From Curtobacterium sp. SGAir0471 (GTDB lineage: Bacteria; Actinomycetota; Actinomycetes; Actinomycetales; Microbacteriaceae): 64,000 nt of DNA. Below are positions 20,468-27,238 of the stretch, in pieces (position 1 is the first letter of the stretch; each line of letters opens with the position of its first letter). A program made the translations under genes and the position numbers. Below the pieces are notes generated by a model. It made no database searches and was not told the origin of the DNA. It was given only the letters and a program-made list of their open reading frames with translations. The stretch spans positions 1,550,001-1,614,000 of the forward strand of contig NZ_CP027869.1 in the NCBI RefSeq assembly GCF_005490985.1. The letters are read 5' to 3'.

Positions 20468-21784
20468 CTACGAGCCGGTGTTGCTCTCGGCAGCAGGCTG
20501 CTGTGCGGCGTCGACAAAGGCGTGCGCGATGATCGACGCCGTCTCCTCGACCTGCCAGGGCCGGGCGTCGTGCGTGGCGAGCGCGGCCCCGACGGTCTCG
20601 GTCGCGATCGGCGTCGGCGGCTCCCAGGACACCACCCGGAGGGTCTCCGGGGTGAGCAGGTTCTCGACGGGGATGTCGAGTTCCTCGGCGCGCGCGACGA
20701 CGGCGGCCCGTGCGGCCTTGTACCGGAGGTCCGCCTCGGGGTTGCGGTCCGCCCAGGCACGGGGCGGCGGGAGCGTGGCCTCGCCGGTGCCGCGGAGTTT
20801 CGGCAGGTCCTCGGTGGTCCGGCCTTCCTCGACGGCCGCCCACCAGCGGTCGAGCTCGGACCGGCTCGCGCGACCGGTGAAGGCCTTCACGGCGCTCAGT
20901 TCCGACTTCGAGGCCGGGTTCGCCGCGGCGGCCGCCACGATCGCCGAGTCCGGGATGATCCGCCCCGGAGCGGTGTCGACCTCGCGGGCGTACGCGTCGC
21001 GTGCGGTCCACAGCGACCGGGCGATCGCCAGGGCTCGGGCACCGCGGAGCGCGTGCATGCCGGACAGGCGGCGCCACGGTTCGGCCTTCGGCGGCTTCGG
21101 GGCGCGGGTCAGGACGGCGGCGAACTCCTCGGCGGCGATCCGGGACTTGCCGGCGGCGTCGAGCACCGCGGCGAGGGCGTCCCGTAGGTCCGGGAGCAGC
21201 TCGACGTCGAGTGCGGCGTAGACGAGCCACGCCTGGGGGAGCGGACGCGTCGACCAGTCGGCGGCGGAGTGCGCCTTGGCGAGGGTGATGCCGAGGAGCT
21301 GCTCGACGACCGCGCCGAGACCCACGCGCGGGAACCCGGCGATCCGTGCACCCAGCTCGGTGTCGAAGATGCGGGTCGGCACGAGGCCGACCTCCTGCAG
21401 GCAGGGCAGGTCCTGCGAGGCGGCGTGGAACAGCCACTCCTCGTCGACGATGGCCTCCTGCAGCTCGGCGAAGTCGCCGATCGCGATCGGGTCGAACAGG
21501 AACGCACCGGCACCCCGGCGGAAGACCTGGATGAGGTAGGCGCGCTGCGAGTACCGGTAGCCGCTCGCGCGCTCCGCGTCGACCGCGACCGGGCCGCGCC
21601 CGGCGGCGATCGCGGCGACCGCCCGCAGGTACTCGTCGCGGTCCTCGATCACGCGGACGGTGGCGTGCGAGTCCTCGAACGCGGGATCGGCCGAGCGCGC
21701 GGGGTCAGCCGAGCGCGCGGAGTCGGCCGAGCGCGCGGAGTCGGCCGAGCGCGCGGAGTCGGCCTGGCTGGCGGGGTCGGTCAC
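20468..21784 (-). CDS. RNase D-like 3'-5' exonuclease with HRDC domain
   Basis: A 438-residue protein. The DEDD exonuclease motifs are VAVDAERASG (Exo I), HAASQDLPCLQE (Exo II) and YAALDVELLPDL (Exo III). An HRDC domain follows around residues 215-300 (LRGARALAIARSLW). The first 30 or so residues are a 6-residue tandem repeat (S-A-R-S-A-D), coded by an 18-bp minisatellite. The GTG start overlaps the DUF3000 stop by four bases. In this family the substrate is structured RNA 3' ends. Confidence 0.88.
   Translation of the reverse strand: MTDPASQADSARSADSARSADSARSADPARSADPAFEDSHATVRVIEDRDEYLRAVAAIAAGRGPVAVDAERASGYRYSQRAYLIQVFRRGAGAFLFDPIAIGDFAELQEAIVDEEWLFHAASQDLPCLQEVGLVPTRIFDTELGARIAGFPRVGLGAVVEQLLGITLAKAHSAADWSTRPLPQAWLVYAALDVELLPDLRDALAAVLDAAGKSRIAAEEFAAVLTRAPKPPKAEPWRRLSGMHALRGARALAIARSLWTARDAYAREVDTAPGRIIPDSAIVAAAAANPASKSELSAVKAFTGRASRSELDRWWAAVEEGRTTEDLPKLRGTGEATLPPPRAWADRNPEADLRYKAARAAVVARAEELDIPVENLLTPETLRVVSWEPPTPIATETVGAALATHDARPWQVEETASIIAHAFVDAAQQPAAESNTGS
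21685..21774. repeat. 18-bp in-frame minisatellite in the RNase D gene
   Basis: Five tandem 18-bp units. The middle three differ by at most two bases (AGTCGGCCGAGCGCGCGG type) and the fifth is diverged. Each codes six residues at the N-terminus, so copy number can change without a frameshift. Confidence 0.9.
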
Positions 21785-22362
21785 TTCGTGGTCCTCCTCG
21801 GAGCCAGCAGGGTCACGCCGTCCGACGCCGGCGGGAGCCCCGCGAGCATCGCGACGATCTCCTCCCAGGCCTCGACGTGCGCGGTCAGGTCCTCGTCGCG
21901 GGGCGTCCACGAGGCCCGGAGCTCGAGCTGTGCGCCGTCGCCCTGGGCCGCGAGGTCGCCGTAGCCGCGCGAGATGATCTTGGTCGCCGTGCCCGACGCC
22001 CGGTCGTACGTCGCCCCGTGGGCCGCGAGCGCGTCCACCAGCCAGCTCCAGGTCACGTCGGCGACGAACTCGTCGACGCCGATCTCCGGTTCGAGCGGTG
22101 CTTGGGCGAACGTCACGACGCGGAACGCGCCGCCCCAGCCCTCGGGCTCGTCGGGGTCGTACAGCGCGATGAATCGGCCGGTCCCGAGGTCGGAGTCGAT
22201 GCCGTGCACGGCCCCCGAGACGTCCGCCGCGAGGGCGATCGAGTGCGGCGCGATCCGTGACGGTGAGGGGATCTCCGTCACCGTGGTCTCGGTGCGGGTC
22301 CGGCCCGATGCGACGAACGCGCGCAGGCGTTCGAAGGCCTCGGGCTCTCGGGATTCGGACAC
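21781..22362 (-). CDS. DUF3000 family protein
   Basis: A 193-residue protein with conserved stretches TVTEIPSPSRIAPHSIALAA, GRFIALYDPDEPEGWGG and TWSWLVDAL. This is DUF3000, an actinobacterial family of unknown function that regularly sits before the HRDC ribonuclease gene. The GTG start has TAGTCT ending 6 bases upstream and no Shine-Dalgarno, so the mRNA is probably leaderless. Its stop overlaps the RNase D start (GTGA). Confidence 0.85.
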   Translation of the reverse strand: MSESREPEAFERLRAFVASGRTRTETTVTEIPSPSRIAPHSIALAADVSGAVHGIDSDLGTGRFIALYDPDEPEGWGGAFRVVTFAQAPLEPEIGVDEFVADVTWSWLVDALAAHGATYDRASGTATKIISRGYGDLAAQGDGAQLELRASWTPRDEDLTAHVEAWEEIVAMLAGLPPASDGVTLLAPRRTTK

Positions 22363-22385
22363 GCTTGCAGACTAGGCTCCGGACC
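22363..22385. promoter_or_regulatory. 23-bp divergent region with overlapping -10 elements
   Basis: Minus-strand TAGTCT (22374-22369) lies 6 bases before the DUF3000 GTG. Plus-strand TAGGCT (22373-22378) lies 7 bases before the hydrolase ATG. They share the central CTAG, so polymerase probably cannot occupy both at once. Confidence 0.55.
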
Positions 22386-23609
22386 ATGTCCCGATCAGCG
22401 CGACCCGCCGAGGACGTCGTCCAGGAGACCGCACGATCGGCCGGTCTCGTCGCGCTCGGGGCCGGCGTCGCCGCAGCCGCAGTCGCGACGGCTGTGCTCG
22501 GCGGGTTCGTCGCCGCGGTGGCGCGGGCGGTCGTCACGCCCGACCGGAAGCGCGTCGAGCGGGTCCCGATCCACGCGGTCGACCCCGGGCGGATGACGGT
22601 CACCATCGAGCGGACCGCCGACACCGAGCTGCAGGGCCGCTACAGCCTCTGGTTCGGCGGCGGAACCGGGCACATGCGCATCGGCGAGGTGCTCGGCACG
22701 ACGGACACGACCGTCACCCGGCGCATCATCGCGATCGACGCCGGCGACCCGACCGCTGCTCGACGCGGACGCTGGGGCGGCTGGTTCTACCTGACGCCGG
22801 GCGAGCTCGACGTCCCGGTCGAGGACGTCGACATCCCGACCCCGAACGGCCCCGCACCGGCGTGGGTCGTCCGCGCCGACGACCCGGACGCGCCCTGGGC
22901 GGTGCTCGTGCACGGCCGTGGGGTCACCCGCGCCGAGACGATCCGCGCCGTCCCGGTCTTCCGTGCCGCCGGGTACTCGGTCGTGCTCGCGTCGTGGCGG
23001 AACGACGGCGTCGCCCCGCGCAGCGACGACGGTCGCTACGGACTCGGCAGCACCGAGTGGGAGGACGTCGACGGTGTCCTCCGCTGGCTCGCCGCGCAGC
23101 AGGCGCGGAGCGTCGTGCTCATGGGGTGGTCGATGGGCGGCGCCGTCGTCCTGCAGACGCTCGTCCGGTCGCGCTTCGCCGGGCTCGTCGACGGGATCGT
23201 GCTCGAGTCGCCGGTCGTCGACTGGCACGCCGTGCTCAAGTCGCAGAGCCGGGTCCTGAAGCTGCCGCGCCCGGTGCGCAAGATCGCCCAGCGCATCCTC
23301 CGCACGCCCGTGCTGCACCACGTCGCCGGGCTGCACGACCCGGTGGACCTGCGCGAGCTCGACATGGTCGCCCGGGCCGACGAGCTGTCGGTGCCGATCC
23401 TCATCCTGCACAGTGACGACGACGGCTTCGTGCCGTCGTCGGCGTCGCATGAGCTGGCGCGGGTGCGGCCGGACATCGTGCGGCTCGAGGTGCAGACCTC
23501 CGCGCGGCACACGAAGCTCTGGAACCACGACGCCGACTGGTTCGACGCGAGGATCCTCGCGTGGCTGACCGAGGTGGTGCAGCCGACGGACGCGACCAGC
23601 GCCCGGTAG
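22386..23609 (+). CDS. Alpha/beta hydrolase, membrane-anchored
   Basis: A 407-residue protein. One N-terminal hydrophobic segment (LVALGAGVAAAAVATAVLGGFVA pattern, residues about 20-45) should anchor it. The hydrolase core has the oxyanion HGRG, the nucleophile elbow GWSMGG, the acid in HSDDDGFVPS and a late His in ARHTKLWNHD. This resembles S9-like or BAAT-like hydrolases; the substrate is unknown. The transcript is probably leaderless. It is followed by a family A palindrome. Confidence 0.85.
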   Translation: MSRSARPAEDVVQETARSAGLVALGAGVAAAAVATAVLGGFVAAVARAVVTPDRKRVERVPIHAVDPGRMTVTIERTADTELQGRYSLWFGGGTGHMRIGEVLGTTDTTVTRRIIAIDAGDPTAARRGRWGGWFYLTPGELDVPVEDVDIPTPNGPAPAWVVRADDPDAPWAVLVHGRGVTRAETIRAVPVFRAAGYSVVLASWRNDGVAPRSDDGRYGLGSTEWEDVDGVLRWLAAQQARSVVLMGWSMGGAVVLQTLVRSRFAGLVDGIVLESPVVDWHAVLKSQSRVLKLPRPVRKIAQRILRTPVLHHVAGLHDPVDLRELDMVARADELSVPILILHSDDDGFVPSSASHELARVRPDIVRLEVQTSARHTKLWNHDADWFDARILAWLTEVVQPTDATSAR

Positions 23610-23620
23610 ACGCGACTGCA

Positions 23621-23668
23621 GACGGCCTGGAGGCACGGTGCCAGCTGGCACCGTGCCTCCCGTGCGTC
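23621..23668. repeat. Family A loopless palindrome, copy 3
   Basis: The core 23629-23660 is a perfect 32-bp palindrome with arms GGAGGCACGGTGCCAG. It lies between convergent gene ends. Its left arm is identical over 20 bases to the DUF3159 start region. Confidence 0.9.
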
Positions 23669-23673
23669 CCGGG

Positions 23674-24384
23674 TCAGCTCCTGTCTTCGCCCTGATCGTC
23701 CGCGGGTCGTCGCGCGATCGTCGTCGCGAGGACCGCCGTGCGGTCCGGCGTGAACGCGACGGTCACCACCGCCCCGGGCACGTCGAGCGCACAGAAGGGG
23801 AGGTCGTCAGCGCCGGAGCGGGACACCGCGGCGACGAAGGACTCGAGGTCGAGGACCGTGGAGCCCCGCTCGGCGGCCAGACCGTACTTGATCGCGAACG
23901 TCTGTGCGGTCGATCGAGCGCCCTGCTCGAAGAGCCTGACGCGATCGTCGGGTGCGAGGAGTCGGACGAGTTCGAGCGCCCGGTCCGCACCGGGTGCTGC
24001 GGAGGCTCTGAGGAGCGTCGCGAGTTCGTCGGCGCCGATGGTCTCGACCCCGGCGGATCGGTCGGTGACCGTGGCGGACAGGAATGTTCCGTCCGTTGCC
24101 CGGAGCAGGATCGTGACGAGCTCGTCGCCGAAGTCGACCTGCCGGACGAGGACCGGTTCGTCCCCGAGCGCGTCGAGGGGCGCCACGAGGGCATCGTTGC
24201 CGGGCTCGCCCGCTCGTCTGCTCCGGCGGAGCGCGCGAGCCAGCGCAGCGGCGGGGGCGTCGTACGCGAGCACATCGGTGCCGTCCGGGACAGCGGCCAG
24301 GACCTCGTGGGCACGGTCGGGGACGCCGAGGCATCTGGGGAGAGTGAGGCGGAGCAGTGGCACGCTCGTGCCCGGGGTCGTCAC
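23674..24384 (-). CDS. Protein of unknown function at the end of the toxin island
   Basis: About 236 residues, not recognised. It has alternating hydrophobic and charged stretches (HEVLAAVPDGTDVLAYDAP, VLVRQVDFGDELVTILLRATDGTF, CALDVPGAVVTVAFTPDRTAVLATT) that look like a globular cytoplasmic protein with beta strands. No signal or membrane segment is seen. The start is uncertain: GTG at 24384 is chosen because it leaves a 59-base gap from the upstream gene, but its ribosome site is weak. It is the last gene of the minus-strand RHS block, so an accessory or immunity role is possible but unproven. Confidence 0.6.
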   Translation of the reverse strand: MTTPGTSVPLLRLTLPRCLGVPDRAHEVLAAVPDGTDVLAYDAPAAALARALRRSRRAGEPGNDALVAPLDALGDEPVLVRQVDFGDELVTILLRATDGTFLSATVTDRSAGVETIGADELATLLRASAAPGADRALELVRLLAPDDRVRLFEQGARSTAQTFAIKYGLAAERGSTVLDLESFVAAVSRSGADDLPFCALDVPGAVVTVAFTPDRTAVLATTIARRPADDQGEDRS

Positions 24385-24443
24385 GTCAGGCCTGCACGAG
24401 GATGTGGGGAGCAGCCGTCGTGTGACGGGCGTGGCCGTGCCGA

Positions 24444-25661
24444 CTACCGAACACCGTGACCTCCGTCGCGCTCGTCCGCGGCGCGGATGAGCTGGTCCGG
24501 CCGGGGGAGTTCGGTCGGCATCTCCGTCGTGAACCACGGGAGCTCGACGGAATCGATCCGGCCGTCGAGCATCCTTACGAGGACCTCACCCGCGAGCGGT
24601 GCCTGGTCGGTGCGGTAGGCCAGTGATCCCGGGAGGGGACCGTCGGGGAAGTCGGTTCGGGGTGTCTCCTCGAGCACGACGTCCCAGATCCGCGGAGCTG
24701 TCTCGTGGACGGCCCGCACCGCCTCGGCCTGCAGTCGGAGCTCCGCCGTTCCCGGCGCGGGGAGCGTGTCGAGGAACGCGAGCAGGAGCGACTGGACGCG
24801 GTACGCCGCATCGTCAGCGTTCCGGCTGCCGATCGAGGGTACCTCGACCGCCGGACCGAACAGCCGCTCGAACGCTTCCGAGACACCGATGACCGAGGGA
24901 TCGAGGACCACGGTGGCCTCGCCGCTGTCGAAGAAGTCGATGCGGAGGACCGCCTGGGCGGGGTCAGCGGCGGCGCCGAACGAGACGCCGAAGAACTCGC
25001 CGTCGATCAGCTGGTCGTTGTCGCGGACGAGTGTCAGCATCTCGTCGTGTGAGAACCACAGGCCAGGTGGCGGTGCTGCTCTGAGACGACGGTCCCACTC
25101 GTGCACGTTCACGGTCGATCCCGAGCGCATGACGATGTCGAGATCGGTGACGAGCCACCGGAGCGGTGGGACGGTCAGCGATGTGAAGACGTCGTGGAAC
25201 GCGGGGAGCAGGTGTTCGTCCGACGGCCGTGTCCGGAAGGACAGGAGGCCGCTTTCGGTCTCTGGGTGGTGGAGCCAGATGGCAGGGCCCCCACCCGGCA
25301 TGATGATGATCCGGGTCGGCGGCGTCTCCGGTCCGATGTAGTGCCACGACTCGAACTCAGGGTGCGGTCCGGCGCTCAGACGCGAGCCATCGGAGAACGT
25401 CATCGACAGCGTCGATCCCGTGGCGTGCGCCTCGGTGACCACGAGCGTGTGCAGGCGGAGAGCCGGCACCAGCCCCGACTTGTCGCCCTCCGGATCGATC
25501 ATCGTCGCGGCGTCGGGGGACCGACCGAGGGAGAACGGACACTCCAGGATGACGGTGGCGCCGTTCGAGAGCAGGAGTCGGAGCGAGTAGTCGACCCAGA
25601 TGGCGTCGACCGTCTCTCCGACGAGGAGCAGGGGGACGTCCTCGACGACCACTTCGCTCAT
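24444..25661 (-). CDS. DUF6188-containing protein in the immunity cluster
   Basis: A 405-residue protein. Residues about 10-110 resemble DUF6188 (LLVGETVDAIWVDYSLRLLLSNGATVILE, then a W-H-Y-I-G-P end). The rest is less clear: a middle region with RIIIMPGGGPAIWLHHPE and a C-terminal part with TAELRLQAEAVRAVHETAP. It may be a fusion of a DUF6188 module with an unrelated domain. Its ATG overlaps the preceding stop by four bases. DUF6188 proteins occur in polymorphic-toxin neighbourhoods, so an immunity role is plausible but inferred. Confidence 0.65.
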   Translation of the reverse strand: MSEVVVEDVPLLLVGETVDAIWVDYSLRLLLSNGATVILECPFSLGRSPDAATMIDPEGDKSGLVPALRLHTLVVTEAHATGSTLSMTFSDGSRLSAGPHPEFESWHYIGPETPPTRIIIMPGGGPAIWLHHPETESGLLSFRTRPSDEHLLPAFHDVFTSLTVPPLRWLVTDLDIVMRSGSTVNVHEWDRRLRAAPPPGLWFSHDEMLTLVRDNDQLIDGEFFGVSFGAAADPAQAVLRIDFFDSGEATVVLDPSVIGVSEAFERLFGPAVEVPSIGSRNADDAAYRVQSLLLAFLDTLPAPGTAELRLQAEAVRAVHETAPRIWDVVLEETPRTDFPDGPLPGSLAYRTDQAPLAGEVLVRMLDGRIDSVELPWFTTEMPTELPRPDQLIRAADERDGGHGVR

Positions 25662-26061
25662 CGCGCGCTCTTCCTCGGGCGGTCCGGAGTCAGGCGTGCT
25701 CGCTCAGCCGGTCGAGCGGGCAGCTCGGGTGCTCGAGCGTCCGCCTCGGTCCTGTAGATCTCGCCCCAGGCGATGCTCGCGAGCATGGCTTCGGCAGACA
25801 GATCGACATCAGGCAGACATATCTGCACGAAGTGCGGGAAGGCGGGGATTGTCCAGAGGTCCTCATCCTCAAACCGACTCCACAGCAACAACTCACTGAT
25901 GCCGAGCGGGTGACCGATCTCCTGACCGTTGACGGGTGGATCGCAGCTGACCATCAGCGCATGACGACCGTTCGGAAGCTCAACCGGTCGATCGACCTCG
26001 CACCGGAAGACGGACGAGAAGCGCCGCTGTCCATGGACGAGAGGAAGAACACTTCATGCAT
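25658..26061 (-). pseudogene. Small gene of unknown function, probably frameshifted near its start
   Basis: An open frame of 131 codons runs from 26053 to the stop at 25658 but has no start codon before ATG 25954. The part upstream of that ATG reads like real protein (SSVFRCEVDRPVELPNGRHA), as does the part after it (GISELLLWSRFEDEDLW). A suitable ATG at 26061 lies in another frame and opens M-H-E-V-F-F-L. One indel around 26040-26050 would join them into a protein of about 135 residues. Alternatively a shorter 98-residue protein starts at 25954. The stop overlaps the next start, so it was once part of the operon. Family not recognised. Confidence 0.55.
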
Positions 26062-26094
26062 TTCAGAACTCCGGTCTGATGCCGATATGCACGA

Positions 26095-26619
26095 TCAATC
26101 GAACAGCTCCGACCACGCAATCCCCGGTCGGTAACGAACTTCTTCGAAAGCCGGCAGCCAGCGACCGATGCCATGATGAGCCTGAATGGCTTTCTCCAAG
26201 ATCAGTGGCGAGTCGATCGCGCGACGAGGAACCTCCTTCGACTCGGGTCCTGAAGCGCGCCGAACCCTGGAGCCGCTGAAATCCGTGATCTTGACGCCAT
26301 CGAGTTCTGCAGCCCCGTAGGTGAAGGCAGGTAGGTACCGCTCAGAGTCGGCAGCAGCGTGTCCGATGATCTCCCACATCCCTGGTCGAAATCGGGAGTC
26401 AAAGATCAGCCGGGCGAACAGCGGTTGCGACCCCGTTAGATCCTCGAGTTGGAGCGACGGGTCCTGGTCAGCTCCGAAGATTTGGTCGAAGACGATGACA
26501 TAGAGAGCAGATTTGTACTCGCCTAAGACTTGGCCGACCGAGCGGCGCTGGTCGTCAACGGGAATCGTGAACACGTCTCCGATGGCCACGTCGTAGACGC
26601 TCTTCGCGCTGTTCAACAT
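26095..26619 (-). CDS. Imm26-type immunity protein, copy 2
   Basis: A 174-residue protein parallel to the neighbouring copy: IGDVFTIPVDDQRRSVGQVL, LYVIVFDQIF, FDSRFRPGMWEIIGHA, RYLPAFTYG and the tail SPLILEKAIQAHHGIGRW. This pattern fits Imm26, an immunity family paired with nuclease-type polymorphic toxins. ATG 26619 is chosen because M-L-N-S-A-K aligns with M-S-A-S-K of copy 1 just before GDVF. The same frame stays open upstream of the ATG, where it codes the tail of another Imm26 copy. Confidence 0.8.
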   Translation of the reverse strand: MLNSAKSVYDVAIGDVFTIPVDDQRRSVGQVLGEYKSALYVIVFDQIFGADQDPSLQLEDLTGSQPLFARLIFDSRFRPGMWEIIGHAAADSERYLPAFTYGAAELDGVKITDFSGSRVRRASGPESKEVPRRAIDSPLILEKAIQAHHGIGRWLPAFEEVRYRPGIAWSELFD

Positions 26620-26685
26620 CCAGCGAGCGATGCCGTGATGAGCCTCGAACGCTCTCTCCAGTGCCACTGGCGAGGGGATCGCGAG
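26620..26685 (-). pseudogene. 3' relic of a third Imm26 gene
   Basis: On the minus strand this codes SPVALERAFEAHHGIARW, directly in front of and in frame with copy 2. It matches SPLILEKAIQAHHGIGRW, the tail of copy 2, and at DNA level it is about four fifths identical to 26158-26223. It is best explained as what remains of a further immunity gene after deletion or recombination between tandem copies. Confidence 0.7.
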
Positions 26686-26716
26686 ACGTTGACGCTGGCC
26701 CCGGTGCAAGCCGAAC

Positions 26717-27238
26717 TCATTCCGGGAAGAGTTCCGACGATGATGGCATCGGCGCCCAGCGCACCTTCTCGAGAACGGGATTGCTGGGTTCCACACCGGC
26801 AGCCATCATCAGGAACTTTTCGATGAGCATGGGCGATCGCGTCGTTTTCGGCGGGATGGTAGCGGCTTCTTCCGCGGTCGCGGCGCGGGTCCTCGTCTCG
26901 TCGAAACTCGTGAGTCGGACGCCCCCGGTCTCCGGCAGCCCCCACGTGGAAGCGGGCAGATACCGCCGATTGTCGGTCTGTGCCTGCGTGACCACTTCCC
27001 ACATCCCCGGCCGGAATCGCGCGTCGTAGGTCCAACTGGCCACGATCGGCGGGTTCATCAGCGAAGCGAGCGCATCGGGGATCGCGACCGGATACCGAAC
27101 GAGGTGATCGAAGACAACGACGAACATCGCCCCCTCGCCGACATGCAGAACTTGACCGACGTAGGCGCGATCGTCGTCGACCCTTACGCTGAACACATCG
27201 CCGACCGTCGCCTCCAGCACGTCCTTCGAAGCACTCAA
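26717..27238 (-). CDS. Imm26-type immunity protein, copy 1
   Basis: A 173-residue protein with the Imm26 pattern VGDVFSVRVDDDRAYVGQVL, MFVVVFDHL, YDARFRPGMWEVVTQA and RYLPASTWG. It starts with TTG inside a four-base TTGA overlap with the toxin stop, so toxin and first immunity protein are translationally coupled. This fits a cognate toxin-immunity pair. It shares only moderate identity with copy 2, so the two may protect against different toxin tips. Confidence 0.82.
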   Translation of the reverse strand: MSASKDVLEATVGDVFSVRVDDDRAYVGQVLHVGEGAMFVVVFDHLVRYPVAIPDALASLMNPPIVASWTYDARFRPGMWEVVTQAQTDNRRYLPASTWGLPETGGVRLTSFDETRTRAATAEEAATIPPKTTRSPMLIEKFLMMAAGVEPSNPVLEKVRWAPMPSSSELFPE

